In this document: positions 7,572-16,271 of the stretch, in pieces
Position numbering within the stretch: position 1 is the first letter of the stretch
Layout: each line of letters starts with the position of its first letter
IMG/VR virus record: IMGVR_UViG_3300033145_001733
Coordinates: 1-37,109 of that record
Source: a virus
Length of the DNA: 37,109 nucleotides
Direction: 5' to 3' (one strand)
Made by a program: the position numbers and the translations under genes
Notes under the pieces: generated by a model
Told to the model about the DNA's origin: nothing
The model's input: only the letters and a program-made list of their open reading frames with translations
Database searches by the model: none

Positions 7572-7979
7572 ATGGCATACGGCAGCAGGGACGACGTCAA
7601 GAGTCGCCTGGGGATAGGAACCAGGTCAGACCTCAATGATAAGATAGATGAATATCTAGACATGGCCAGCGAGGACGTTGACAACATACTCAGGCCGTAT
7701 GTGAGTGTACCGTTGGGTTCAGTGCCAACGGTGATCGACAAGGCTACTAATGACATGGCCGTGGGAATATACCGCGAGGACCAGGCCGGGATGAAGAACC
7801 GGAACATGAGCGTAACCACTGACCCAGCATACAAGCGCGGGGAGAAGGCAGTGAAGGCTTATGCAAAGGGGACGTACGAGAAGGCCGGCCCAGGCAAAGG
7901 ACGCGAGGGCTTGTTCAGGAAGGTGAATTATAGAGATGGAGAAAGGACACATGCAAATGGACGGCCAGGCGGACCATAA
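7572..7979 (+). CDS. Head-tail connector (DUF1320/gp6-like adaptor)
   Basis: A 135-residue protein opening with AYGSRDDVKSRLGI and an all-helical segment (SDLNDKIDEYLDMASEDVDNILRPY). This is the typical beginning of head-completion adaptors of the HK97 gp6/DUF1320 type, which bind the portal ring. The C-terminal third is basic and glycine-rich. The position after the capsid genes and before a gp10-like protein agrees with the usual order. ATG 7572 is preceded by GAGGAGG with good spacing. Confidence 0.75.
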   Translation: MAYGSRDDVKSRLGIGTRSDLNDKIDEYLDMASEDVDNILRPYVSVPLGSVPTVIDKATNDMAVGIYREDQAGMKNRNMSVTTDPAYKRGEKAVKAYAKGTYEKAGPGKGREGLFRKVNYRDGERTHANGRPGGP

Positions 7980-7998
7980 TATCACGATTACCTCCCCC

Positions 7999-8006
7999 TT
8001 TTTTTT
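7999..8006 (+). terminator. T-tract, candidate archaeal terminator
   Basis: Eight consecutive T residues follow a C-run, 20 bases after the connector stop codon. In archaea an oligo-T tract in the non-template strand can be enough for termination. No hairpin is visible. It is immediately followed by a GGAGGTGG ribosome binding site, so termination is probably partial. Confidence 0.4.
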
Positions 8007-8032
8007 AACTGGAGGTGGGAGTCATAACTGAC

Positions 8033-8473
8033 ATGAAGCCACAGATCAAGGTGGACGACTCGAAGTTTCGTTCAAAGATGCAGTTCGCCAGGTCTGTGTT
8101 TCACTCATTTTTCAAAGAAGTCGTTAAGAAGGGATGCCTCCGAGGTACCAGGCACATGAAGAAGGAGGCGCCTGTGGACAAGGGCCAGGGGAGAAGCGGC
8201 ATTACATACGATATCTCAGGGTACGGTATGAGTGGCCGCATCCACCCAACGCACAAGCACATGGTGTATCAGGCCAGGGGAACGCGAGCAAGTGACGGTC
8301 GGTATGTTCCAGCAATTAAGAAGCGCCTGGTGAACCCCAAGATTGGTAGGCACCCAGGAATTAAACCAAACCGATACCACGAGCGAGCGAAGAGGCTCCT
8401 CGAGGAGGACATGCCTGGGATTATAGAAGCAGAGAAGAACAAGGCAGTAGCCATGGTCAGGGGGTTCACCTGA
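8033..8473 (+). CDS. HK97 gp10-like head-tail joining protein
   Basis: About 146 residues. The pattern KKEAPVDKGQGRSGITYDI, then a region with repeated His and HPGIKPNRY near the C-terminus, is typical of HK97 gp10-like neck/tail-completion proteins (compare the common PvdtG and hPGtk.. motifs). The start is uncertain. A strong GGAGGTGG lies at 8011-8018; GTG 8015 overlaps it and ATG 8033 is 14 or more bases downstream, so neither spacing is ideal. I use the first ATG. The stop overlaps the next gene. Confidence 0.75.
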   Translation: MKPQIKVDDSKFRSKMQFARSVFHSFFKEVVKKGCLRGTRHMKKEAPVDKGQGRSGITYDISGYGMSGRIHPTHKHMVYQARGTRASDGRYVPAIKKRLVNPKIGRHPGIKPNRYHERAKRLLEEDMPGIIEAEKNKAVAMVRGFT

Positions 8474-8727
8474 TGAGGATGGACTTCAGCGAGATGACGG
8501 ACCGCGAGGTACTGATCCACATGGCCACTGAGCAAGAGGCGATGTGTAGGGATATGAAGAAACATGAGAAGTGGTTGCTCGAGCACAACAAGAAGATACG
8601 CAAACTCGAGCAATGGAAGGCAACGAATCAGGGCGCTGTGAAGGCGTTCACTGTGGTAATCACGCTCGAAGGTGTGGCCGTGACAATCATCGCGGCCATC
8701 ATCACAGTAGCACAATGGAGAGGATAA
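8473..8727 (+). CDS. XhlA-like coiled-coil/membrane protein
   Basis: An 84-residue protein. A charged helical region (about 8-50, predicted coiled coil) is followed by one C-terminal transmembrane segment (about 57-80) and a short polar end. This topology matches hemolysin XhlA-type proteins, which accompany holins in bacterial phages. An archaeal virus using it for lysis would be unusual. It overlaps the gp10-like gene by one base and precedes another membrane protein. A structural role in the neck is an alternative. Confidence 0.6.
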   Translation: MRMDFSEMTDREVLIHMATEQEAMCRDMKKHEKWLLEHNKKIRKLEQWKATNQGAVKAFTVVITLEGVAVTIIAAIITVAQWRG

Positions 8728-8728
8728 T

Positions 8729-9037
8729 ATGGATGCGATAAACGTGATAGTGTGTATAACGCTGGCATTGGTGGGCACGATCCTGTGGGTATTCACCCCG
8801 CCAATGAGCAAGAAGGTGCCGGAGATAATCAGACACATAGTGCTGGCAGTGATAGTCGGGTATGTCCTGGCGCTGTTGGGTACTGATCCATACACGCCAG
8901 TTGGTGTGATGGCCTGTATTTCAGCAGGGACCACGCCGAATGTGGTCTGGGACATGGTGAAAACGCCAGAGTCAACAGAGATATTGCTCAGGCATTGGCG
9001 GCAGTATGTCGCACCAGACAAGGAAGAGAAGGAGTAA
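8729..9037 (+). CDS. Small membrane protein, holin-like
   Basis: A 102-residue protein with hydrophobic segments at about 3-22 and 34-52, a weaker one near 56-70, and a charged C-terminal tail ending in EKEEKE. Size and topology fit a holin. It lies one base after the XhlA-like gene, so the two may act together at host exit. No peptidase or endolysin gene is recognisable nearby, so a lysis role is only an inference. Confidence 0.55.
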   Translation: MDAINVIVCITLALVGTILWVFTPPMSKKVPEIIRHIVLAVIVGYVLALLGTDPYTPVGVMACISAGTTPNVVWDMVKTPESTEILLRHWRQYVAPDKEEKE

Positions 9038-9043
9038 CGACCG

Positions 9044-9292
9044 ATGGTAGAGGTATCAATCAAGATATCCCAGGACGAGTGGGACCGAATCGCAGACCTG
9101 GATAATGAGGTCATGGACAAGATTATCGCAGAGCTGGCCAGCACGAAGGTGAAGGTTCTGGCCTCATGTAGTGCCACAGTAAATATGAAAGCCAAGACCG
9201 TGACCTTCACCGCACTGGCTGCGAACACCCAACTCAAGAAGATGGAGGCTGATGGTGAGCAGATAGTGGTTCGGCTGGAGGTGGTGAAGTGA
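9044..9292 (+). CDS. Small protein of unknown function
   Basis: An 82-residue acidic protein with an N-terminal helical part (QDEWDRIADLDNEVMDKIIAEL) and a C-terminal beta-like half (KVKVLASCSATVNMKAKTVTFTAL). There are no membrane segments or catalytic motifs. Its stop codon overlaps the GTG start of the lectin-like gene, and its own last codons contain that gene's ribosome binding site, so the two are coupled. It may be a small neck or tail protein. Confidence 0.6.
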   Translation: MVEVSIKISQDEWDRIADLDNEVMDKIIAELASTKVKVLASCSATVNMKAKTVTFTALAANTQLKKMEADGEQIVVRLEVVK

Positions 9293-10410
9293 CCTTGATC
9301 AAGGAATGGAACACCACCGCACTGTTCGACGGCGGGGTCAAGAGCGAGACAGAGCACGACTACCAGGTGGAGACCGAGTCCAACAACGATGACCATGCAG
9401 CCGACGAGCTGGCACTGGGCAGCATGATAAATGAGAAGTGCGACATAGAGTTTGCTTATGGCTCCAGTGAGGATACCTGGAAATTACAGCGGGGCGACAA
9501 GGATGGTGGGGATAATGGCTTTGTAGAGGCCAAGGTGGACACAGACAAGCGATTAACTATGCATTGGGATGGGGCCTCTGCACAGATTTTTTTAAATGCC
9601 AGGGCCCAGCTCACAGGTGCGATTTTTGATTTCTCACTGGACTCATGGTTTATTAGTGCCGCCAAGGATAGCTGTGGCGGAGGCATTCTGTTCTATATAG
9701 ACGCCGACAATTATTTTCGTATCTGGAACGAATGGCGATTAAGCAGATTCAGATTTACCCGCGAGATTGGTGGGGTTTATGTGAACACCATGATAACCAG
9801 CACACAGGTGGTAAATGTCAAGTTCCGAGTACAGAGACTCGGGGCCACCGTCAAGACCTTCTACGATATTGGTGCGGGGTGGGTCATGGTGGACTGGATG
9901 AACTTCCCGGAGTCGCCTGGGTGGATTGGCATAAAGGGTCATGTGGGTACGAATAGTGCCTCAGACCTGGTTATGCGGTTCGATGACATAGCATTCGCCA
10001 GTGGTTCCTTTGTCTCCGGTACGCATCAGACAGCCGGGACATGGCAATCAGACGACATCACTCCCTCCGGTATTTTGGGATTGGTGACCTTGCGATCAGC
10101 CAATGTCAGCGCCGATGCTTACGTCACTCATGTCAAGGTGTACCGGACCAGTGATGACAACCTCCTGGCCACAATAACTACTGATTACGACAGCGGAGCC
10201 AGCCAGGACTATGATTTCACCAGTGAGGCCATAGGCGTGGAGTGTTATGTTGAGGTCGGGTTCGCTGGGGATGGGGACACCGGCTGCTCATTGACAGCAG
10301 TGGAGGCATACGAGGGTGTAGTGTCCCCGACCAATAATGCGAGGATGGACGGCGGACCACATACTGGCGGCATAGCCGTGAGATTCGACGGGGACCAGTT
10401 CGAGGTGTGA
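9289..10410 (+). CDS. Concanavalin/LamG-like lectin-fold structural protein
   Basis: A 373-residue protein starting at GTG 9289 in a GTGA overlap, with GGAGGTGG just upstream. The first ~230 residues have the feel of a concanavalin A-like jelly roll: ILFYIDADNYFRIWNEWRLSRFRF, KFRVQRLGATVKTFYD, and GWIGIKGHVGT followed by DLVMRFDDIAFA. The last ~130 residues form another beta-sandwich-like unit (HQTAGTWQSDDI). It has no catalytic residues that I can identify. It probably binds glycans on the cell surface or decorates the neck. It sits in the neck gene block rather than with the tail tip. Confidence 0.65.
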   Translation: MTLIKEWNTTALFDGGVKSETEHDYQVETESNNDDHAADELALGSMINEKCDIEFAYGSSEDTWKLQRGDKDGGDNGFVEAKVDTDKRLTMHWDGASAQIFLNARAQLTGAIFDFSLDSWFISAAKDSCGGGILFYIDADNYFRIWNEWRLSRFRFTREIGGVYVNTMITSTQVVNVKFRVQRLGATVKTFYDIGAGWVMVDWMNFPESPGWIGIKGHVGTNSASDLVMRFDDIAFASGSFVSGTHQTAGTWQSDDITPSGILGLVTLRSANVSADAYVTHVKVYRTSDDNLLATITTDYDSGASQDYDFTSEAIGVECYVEVGFAGDGDTGCSLTAVEAYEGVVSPTNNARMDGGPHTGGIAVRFDGDQFEV

Positions 10411-10411
10411 C

Positions 10412-11539
10412 ATGGCGCAGAAAATATGGCTGACATGTTATTCGGACGCCGCCGCAACTGAGCGGGACCACACCATCGTGCCACCGAATAAGGTGTACTT
10501 CGAGGGCAAGATAACATTAAAGGAGGGCCAGGCCGCTGTATATGTTACGCTTGCCCTCTATGAGGATGACGGTACGTTTATCACCGCGCTCATGGCTGAG
10601 TACCACGTCTTCCAGGCAAACATTCCCGTCAAGATAAGCACCATATTGGGGAGCATTCCAGAGTACACGACGGCGGCAAACAAGACTGGCATGCACTACG
10701 CAGAGCTCGCGGTGTCTCATGCCAACATACAGAATGAGAAGGTATATTGTGGCTTCGAAGTCATGGCCGCACCAATTATCGGCAGCCCGGCCTTCGATGA
10801 TATCACGATCACTCAGGACCAGGAGATGACCCTCACAGTGACGCTGACGAACACAACGGACGCCATGGTGGTGTTCCTGAATGGCGACGGCGACATCTGT
10901 TATCAACAGGAGATATCACTCAGCGGCACGACAGGGACGGCCGTGATCCCCCCGGGCTCATTGCCGGTGAGGGAATACTCAGCTGGGGACATCTACATAA
11001 TGGCCTTCAGTACAACGACGAACTTCGGCGCCAAGGACGACAGCACCCTCACGTTGACAGTGAGCGCAGGCAGCAAGACATTTCAACACCGGCTTGCCAC
11101 CTCAATCATCAGCAAGATTAAAGCTGACGCCAGGTTCGACAGCATCACAGACACCGACGTGACCATGATCGCCCAGGAGGATGAGATACTTATGAAGCAC
11201 AAGTATCCCGCGGTCTGTGTCCTTCCTCTATCTGACGAGCAGGCCAGGGAGATGGGAACCATATCATACCCTGAGCACAGGATTGTGGTCATTGTCTACG
11301 TCGCGGTGGAGTATTACATGGAGAACGTGGACGACATGACCGAGCCAGACAACGTTCACGAATGGATGCAGAGCATCATGGACCTCGTGGAGGAGCAGAG
11401 CGACGACCCTGATCAGCGGTTCGGGCTGTTGGTCGATTGGGCCCACGCAGAGAAGAGCGAACCCTGGATAGGCAACACAAACTCCGGAGACATTTATGTC
11501 GGGGAGATCAAGGTAGTAGCAGCAGCTTACAGTATTTGA
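10412..11539 (+). CDS. Ig-like domain fused to tail-terminator-like domain
   Basis: A 375-residue protein. The first ~220 residues are beta-rich, with an Ig/PKD-like stretch (about 127-220, beginning FDDITITQDQEMTLTVTLTN). The last ~150 residues resemble tail terminator/completion proteins: helix FQHRLATSIISKIKADARF, strand HKYPAVCVLPL, HRIVVIVYVAVEYY, and a final VGEIKVVAAAYSI strand. The terminator caps the tail tube and joins it to the head. Placement just before the tail-tube gene supports that. The N-terminal beta domains would project as whiskers or adhesins. The domain split is an inference. Confidence 0.6.
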   Translation: MAQKIWLTCYSDAAATERDHTIVPPNKVYFEGKITLKEGQAAVYVTLALYEDDGTFITALMAEYHVFQANIPVKISTILGSIPEYTTAANKTGMHYAELAVSHANIQNEKVYCGFEVMAAPIIGSPAFDDITITQDQEMTLTVTLTNTTDAMVVFLNGDGDICYQQEISLSGTTGTAVIPPGSLPVREYSAGDIYIMAFSTTTNFGAKDDSTLTLTVSAGSKTFQHRLATSIISKIKADARFDSITDTDVTMIAQEDEILMKHKYPAVCVLPLSDEQAREMGTISYPEHRIVVIVYVAVEYYMENVDDMTEPDNVHEWMQSIMDLVEEQSDDPDQRFGLLVDWAHAEKSEPWIGNTNSGDIYVGEIKVVAAAYSI

Positions 11540-11549
11540 ATAATTTAGA

Positions 11550-12014
11550 ATGGTGAAGAACATGCAAAGGAACAAAAACGGACCGACGATATCGCTTAAG
11601 GAAGGCGTTAACGCGATCTATCTGAGGAACACTGAGACCATTCCCCGCGCAATAGCAGGCGCCGGCCGGGTGCCTGCAGGGGGAGTATTCAAAGTGTCCA
11701 GGGACAGAGGCGTGAGTATCCTCATGCAGCAGAGGTTCCTCCCAGCCACAAAGAAGGAAGTGGAAGCGCACCTCCTTGCGAAGTTTGGGAAGGACGGCCT
11801 CGATGCAAAACTGAAGGAGAAGGAACTCAAGCTCGTCCTGAAGAAGGCGACGGACTACTTCGAGGTCGCCCCACCCTGGATAGATAAGCAGAAGACATGG
11901 CAAGTGCTGGAGGAGAAGGCACAGGAACCAGAGGAAGAGGAGAAGCCAGGAGCATCCTCTGAACCCGCCCCTCCAGCAGATGACCATGGGAAAGTAGAAC
12001 CAGAGGTGGAATAA
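11550..12014 (+). CDS. Neck/tail protein of unknown function
   Basis: A 154-residue protein. The first ~90 residues include a beta-like part (AIYLRNTETIPRAIAG, GGVFKVSRDRGVSIL) and a helix. The C-terminal ~45 residues are acidic and proline-rich, probably disordered. The stop overlaps the tail-tube ATG by one base. No family is recognised; the position suggests a tail connector or head-tail accessory protein. Confidence 0.65.
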   Translation: MVKNMQRNKNGPTISLKEGVNAIYLRNTETIPRAIAGAGRVPAGGVFKVSRDRGVSILMQQRFLPATKKEVEAHLLAKFGKDGLDAKLKEKELKLVLKKATDYFEVAPPWIDKQKTWQVLEEKAQEPEEEEKPGASSEPAPPADDHGKVEPEVE

Positions 12015-12949
12015 TGGCCAGAGTAGAAAAATACATGGCAGTCGCAGAAGAGGCCGCATGGGGCACTGAAGAGGCAGCAGTGGACTACATGGCAGCCTTC
12101 AACGTGAGACCGCAGCAGAAGAAGCGCTGGGAGCCAATCGAGACCATTGCCGCAAGCTATCTCAACGACGCGGAGATCACCGGAGAGATAGGTGGAGTCG
12201 CCTGGGACTTCCCTGTGAACCCCGTGGATGGTACCGGCTGGTTGCTCAAGTGGATCATGGGCGACCCGGCGACATCCGGGACAGCCGACCCTTACACCCA
12301 TGTGTACAAGACCGACGATGTCATCCGGTCACTCACTGCGTTGGTAGGCTCGAAGGACTTGACAGAGGAACCATACGCCGGTCAGGTACTGGACACGCTG
12401 GAGTTTTCATGTGCGCCTGGTGGGTACCTCATCGCAACACCTACCATCTTCGGAACCAAGAAGGAAGCCGACAACAGCATCGGGTCCCCATCGTTCTCGG
12501 GAATCAGACCATTTCAGCACTCAGACATAACGCTGGAGATAGACACCGTGGACAAGTCCAAGTATGCAGGCACGTTGTCAATCGGGATCGCGGCGAACTA
12601 CAAGAAGGATGAGTTGACTGCAGGGAGCACAGAGATTCAGAACCAGCCCCTACACACGCTTCGAGGCTTCAAGTGGAGCATAGAGCTGTTGAGATATGAT
12701 GATGCGCTGAGGACGGCATACAACGCTGGCAACGCGGTGGACATAATGGTGAAGTTTACCGGGGCAGCCAGCTCTGAACTGCAGTTCGACATGTCTGACG
12801 CGAAGATAGACACATATCGGCACGATGTCAACAAGCGGGACGTCGAGACGCATGTGTTCAGCGGGTTCGCAACCTACGACGACACCGATGCGACAGAGCT
12901 CATCGCAACTCTATTAAACTCAGACAGCGATTATCCTGATGCCTCGTAA
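12014..12949 (+). CDS. Major tail tube protein
   Basis: A 311-residue protein opening with ARVEKYMAVAEEAAWGTEEAA, the usual start of long siphovirus tail tube proteins. A beta-rich body follows, with segments such as GEIGGVAWDFPVNPVDGTGWLLKWIMG and a late ELQFDMSDAKIDTYRHDVN strand pair. It polymerises around the tape measure to form the non-contractile tube. It precedes the chaperone and tape-measure genes, the standard order. No sheath gene is seen, consistent with siphovirus morphology. Confidence 0.82.
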   Translation: MARVEKYMAVAEEAAWGTEEAAVDYMAAFNVRPQQKKRWEPIETIAASYLNDAEITGEIGGVAWDFPVNPVDGTGWLLKWIMGDPATSGTADPYTHVYKTDDVIRSLTALVGSKDLTEEPYAGQVLDTLEFSCAPGGYLIATPTIFGTKKEADNSIGSPSFSGIRPFQHSDITLEIDTVDKSKYAGTLSIGIAANYKKDELTAGSTEIQNQPLHTLRGFKWSIELLRYDDALRTAYNAGNAVDIMVKFTGAASSELQFDMSDAKIDTYRHDVNKRDVETHVFSGFATYDDTDATELIATLLNSDSDYPDAS

Positions 12950-12973
12950 GGCATTATGGCATAGAGCCAGGAG

Positions 12974-13456
12974 ATGATAATCGTGAAGAGAAGCAAACAG
13001 TGGACGTACACAGTTCGAGACGAAGATGCAGAGTTCCTGATCAAGGGACGCCATGCAGATGACATGGACATCGTTGCAGTGAAGCGCGAGTGCGGGATAT
13101 CCCGAGCACTGAATGATGAGTCTGGGCCCGAGGGTGAAACCCCTGACCAGAGAGCAGAGAGACTGAGGCCAGTCCTCAAGGAAGAGAACCGGCTGATGTT
13201 CGGCGAGTTCTGGGACGTGACGCAGGCAGTGATGATGTCACGTTGCATCACCAGCCACAAGGTGAGCATAGACCCAGACGACGTGGCGGACTTCCTCATT
13301 AGCGACTTCGAGCAGAAGGAGCGCACCGAGATGATGCGCCTGATCATGAAGCCGTTCAGGAAGGACTCCGAGACACCCACACCTTCTGAGGAGGGGGTGG
13401 GCCTAGCCGAGAACTTTCGAGAGGACGACCCTAAGGACCCTGGTCAGGATAGCTGA
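12974..13456 (+). CDS. Tail assembly chaperone, upstream frame
   Basis: A 160-residue protein between tail tube and tape measure, the fixed place of the lambda gpG-type chaperone. It is acidic and helical: EDAEFLIKGRHADDMDIVAVKRECG, then EENRLMFGEFWDVTQAVMMSRCI. It keeps the tape measure soluble and loads tube subunits. A second open frame without a start signal continues to 13688, suggesting that a fraction of ribosomes shift frame near the end of this gene, giving a fused product of about 237 residues. Confidence 0.75.
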   Translation: MIIVKRSKQWTYTVRDEDAEFLIKGRHADDMDIVAVKRECGISRALNDESGPEGETPDQRAERLRPVLKEENRLMFGEFWDVTQAVMMSRCITSHKVSIDPDDVADFLISDFEQKERTEMMRLIMKPFRKDSETPTPSEEGVGLAENFREDDPKDPGQDS

Positions 13457-13688
13457 TAGGTTCCACAGACTTCCAAGCGAGCTGTACGCTCTGTACGACG
13501 CGAACCCTCTACTATATGGGTTCGACGTCGCATGCCTCAACATATTCCCCCAGGGCCGCGCAAACATGTCCCCCGAGCAGATGAAGAACATGCCGCCTGA
13601 CATCAGGGCTGAGTACAAGTCCATGATGGCGCCATCGGCGACAGACATCGAGCGAGGGATAGAGTTCATGTGCAAGCCCGACACTTGA
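13407..13688 (+). CDS. Tail assembly chaperone, frameshift extension
   Basis: An open frame in +1 relative to the preceding chaperone gene overlaps its end and runs to TGA 13686-13688. It encodes LVRIADRFHRLPSELYALYD..., ending in EFMCKPDT, which looks like a normal chaperone T-domain. It has no ATG, GTG or TTG near its beginning and no ribosome binding site. Expression by programmed +1 (or -2) frameshift is therefore likely. The best +1 site seen is TTT-CGA at 13415-13420, where tRNA-Phe can re-pair on TTC and the next codon is a probably rare CGA. An earlier shift is excluded by a TAG in this frame at 13404. Confidence 0.7.
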   Translation, partial: PRTFERTTLRTLVRIADRFHRLPSELYALYDANPLLYGFDVACLNIFPQGRANMSPEQMKNMPPDIRAEYKSMMAPSATDIERGIEFMCKPDT

Positions 13689-13712
13689 GCCAGGAGGAGT
13701 ATAAGGACCGAG

Positions 13713-16271
13713 ATGACCGGAGCAGACGACATAGGTATAAGCATAGGATTAATTGATAATTTAACTGGCAATATGGCCAACGTCCAGGGTCGGTTCGGTA
13801 GATTCATGGACGGGATCAAGGGCACGTCCTTGATGAACGCCCAGATAATCGGGTCCAACCTGACCAACATGGGCCAGAAGGGTACCGCCATGGCTGAGGG
13901 CCTGGTCGATTCCTTTGCTACGTTTGACCAGTCTATCGCTAACACCAGGTCCATCGCTGGGGGGCTGGCTGAAGACCTTGATAGGCTGGATGAAGAGGCG
14001 CTGGCACTAACCAGGGATTTTCCAGTCAGCGCCAAGGAAATCGGCGAGGGGTATTATTATCTCGCATCAGCTGGGTACGATGCCAACGTAATTTTAGAAG
14101 AGACACCAGGTATACTCCGTCTGGCTACTGCCACCGCTACTGAGTTCGCCACGACTGCAAACCTAGTTACTTCTGCCCTGGATATTTATCAAGAGAGAGG
14201 GTACGATTCTAACAGGATCACAGACGTCCTGATGAACACAGTCAAGAATTTCAAGACCACTCTAAATGAACTGGGTGATTCGTATGCGTTCTCTGCCGCG
14301 GCCGCATCATCGGCAGGTATCGACCTCGAGGTGTTAGGTGCTGCAACTGGTCTGGTTCGAGGTTCCTTTCAGGGAGCGAGCCAAGCCGGTACCGGTATGC
14401 GTATGATGCTGATGCAACTGGCGGATCCATCAGAAGAAGCCCTTAAATTTTTCGATGAGTACAACCTCCAAATCATCAATAACGATAATGGGACGCTGAA
14501 CCTCATCAAGACCATGCAGTCCTTTCAGACAGGGATGGAAGCGCTGCCGCCAAGTTTAGACCGCGTGAACGTGCTCCAGGAGATATTCGGTGTGAGAGCT
14601 GCCACGGCTGCCAACGCGTTAATCAACAACGCGGACCAGCTGGAGTTCTATGCCAATGAACTGAAGGATACGGGAACCGTCCAAGCAGCCTTTGACGAGC
14701 AGATGAAGGGCACTGTCAATCAGATGAAGATGGTTGAGAATGAGATGGAGGCTGCCAGGATTACCATAGGCGAGAGCTTCGCCCCGGCTATGATATCAGC
14801 GTCGCAGACTTCAGCAGCCGCGGCTAAATCAATATCTATGTTGCCTGACTCATTGCTCGGTGCCTCCGGTGGGTTCGTGATCCTCGGTAGCAAAGCACTC
14901 TCCACAGTGGGCCCGATGATGATCACCGTCGCATCAGTAGCACAGGTAGCCAAGGCAGCCCACCTGAGTCGTGGTGCAGTCCTTGGCATGGGTTCGGCGT
15001 TTGGAGCGACTATCACCATCATGGGGGCAGTCACGGCAGAGTCTGAAGAGTTACGCGCTGCTTATTCGTTGTTAACTGGAATGCTGGTTGCATACACAGC
15101 GAAGAAATGGCTTGCAGCAGTAGCAGAGACCTTCCATCTGAGCATCATGACAGTTGGTATAGGTACCGTCATTGCCGTGGCCGCAGCCACCTATGGTGTA
15201 GCAAGTGCTCTAGATGCAAAGCGGAAGGCTCAAGAAGATGCCATCTCCACGGACTCCGAGTATAACATGTCACTCGACGCTCTCCGCCTGACAACAGACA
15301 CATTGGCACAGTCCACAATGACTGCAAGTATGGACATGGAAGACCAATGGGCCGGCAGCCTCGGGAATATAACAAATTTCGTCGATGAGTTTGGTTCGGG
15401 TATGATACAGACCACTGGAAACATAGTCCAGGTACTCCAGACCGATACCGGTGAGATGGTGCTCACGGTCACGGATGGTATGGGTATCATGACCTCCATC
15501 GCCCTGAAGGAGATAGAGAACCAGGAAGGAGCCTTCACAGATGGATTCGGCAACATGTACACCATCGTTGGGACAGGGATGGATGGTATCAACCTGCGGA
15601 TTATGGACAAGGGCGGGACCCAAACAAGTACCATAGGACTCACTATGGCCGACATGGAGGGGGCTGTCAACGTGGGGTGGGTCGCCATTGGTCAGGAGAC
15701 TGAAGGCGGCTTGCTGAACGCAATCCTAGCGATCACCGACAAGGAAGAAGAGTTTGTAGATGCTGGGGAGGGCATTGGCGCGGCAATATCTGAAGGGATA
15801 GTCAAGGGGTTCGAGTCTACACTCACAGAGCGCGACATAGCAATTCGTGAGGCTACACTCAAGCACATCGAGCAGTTCGGCAGGGAACCTCGTTATATGG
15901 AGTTCATGGGGATCGAGGAGATTATGGGCGGGTCTCAGGCATTCGGTCAGGCCATGGAGGACTTCGAGTATGAGATAGCGAAGGCCGAAGCCTACGATGT
16001 GTTCGGCGGTGGCGGCGTTCCATCTACCAGCCCATTGACACAATACTCCTCAGTCTCACCTAACCTGTATGGTGATGTCATCTGGCGGCCGGGTCAGGCT
16101 CCGATCGCAATCAGCCCCGACGACACTATCGTCGCATCGAAGGGCGGGGGAATGGGTGGCCTCCATATCGGCACCATTAACGTCTATGCAGACTCCTATG
16201 AGGGTGGTCAACGTGCTGGACAAGGTCTCATGAATGAATTACTACGGCGTGGTATTTCAGGAGTGAGATAA
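13713..16271 (+). CDS. Tail tape measure protein
   Basis: An 852-residue protein with the TP901-type tape-measure core at about 65-340: FDQSIANTRSIAG, the ALTRDFPVSAKEIGEGYYYLASAG segment, and FGVRAATAANALINN. Hydrophobic stretches follow at about 380-500, typical of the membrane-interacting part, then a Gly-rich C-terminal half. It sets tail length and is threaded through the tube. At about 0.15 nm per residue it predicts a tail near 125 nm. ATG 13713 has AAGGA at 13703-13707 as ribosome binding site. The stop overlaps the next start. Confidence 0.9.
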   Translation: MTGADDIGISIGLIDNLTGNMANVQGRFGRFMDGIKGTSLMNAQIIGSNLTNMGQKGTAMAEGLVDSFATFDQSIANTRSIAGGLAEDLDRLDEEALALTRDFPVSAKEIGEGYYYLASAGYDANVILEETPGILRLATATATEFATTANLVTSALDIYQERGYDSNRITDVLMNTVKNFKTTLNELGDSYAFSAAAASSAGIDLEVLGAATGLVRGSFQGASQAGTGMRMMLMQLADPSEEALKFFDEYNLQIINNDNGTLNLIKTMQSFQTGMEALPPSLDRVNVLQEIFGVRAATAANALINNADQLEFYANELKDTGTVQAAFDEQMKGTVNQMKMVENEMEAARITIGESFAPAMISASQTSAAAAKSISMLPDSLLGASGGFVILGSKALSTVGPMMITVASVAQVAKAAHLSRGAVLGMGSAFGATITIMGAVTAESEELRAAYSLLTGMLVAYTAKKWLAAVAETFHLSIMTVGIGTVIAVAAATYGVASALDAKRKAQEDAISTDSEYNMSLDALRLTTDTLAQSTMTASMDMEDQWAGSLGNITNFVDEFGSGMIQTTGNIVQVLQTDTGEMVLTVTDGMGIMTSIALKEIENQEGAFTDGFGNMYTIVGTGMDGINLRIMDKGGTQTSTIGLTMADMEGAVNVGWVAIGQETEGGLLNAILAITDKEEEFVDAGEGIGAAISEGIVKGFESTLTERDIAIREATLKHIEQFGREPRYMEFMGIEEIMGGSQAFGQAMEDFEYEIAKAEAYDVFGGGGVPSTSPLTQYSSVSPNLYGDVIWRPGQAPIAISPDDTIVASKGGGMGGLHIGTINVYADSYEGGQRAGQGLMNELLRRGISGVR

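Noticed and set aside
8269-9396. Antisense frame of 375 codons
   Set aside because: It covers four tightly packed + strand genes with good starts. Its length results from the G/C bias at third codon positions.
13388-13401. G-rich slippery stretch as the chaperone frameshift site
   Set aside because: A shift here into the downstream frame would meet TAG at 13404, so the shift must occur later.
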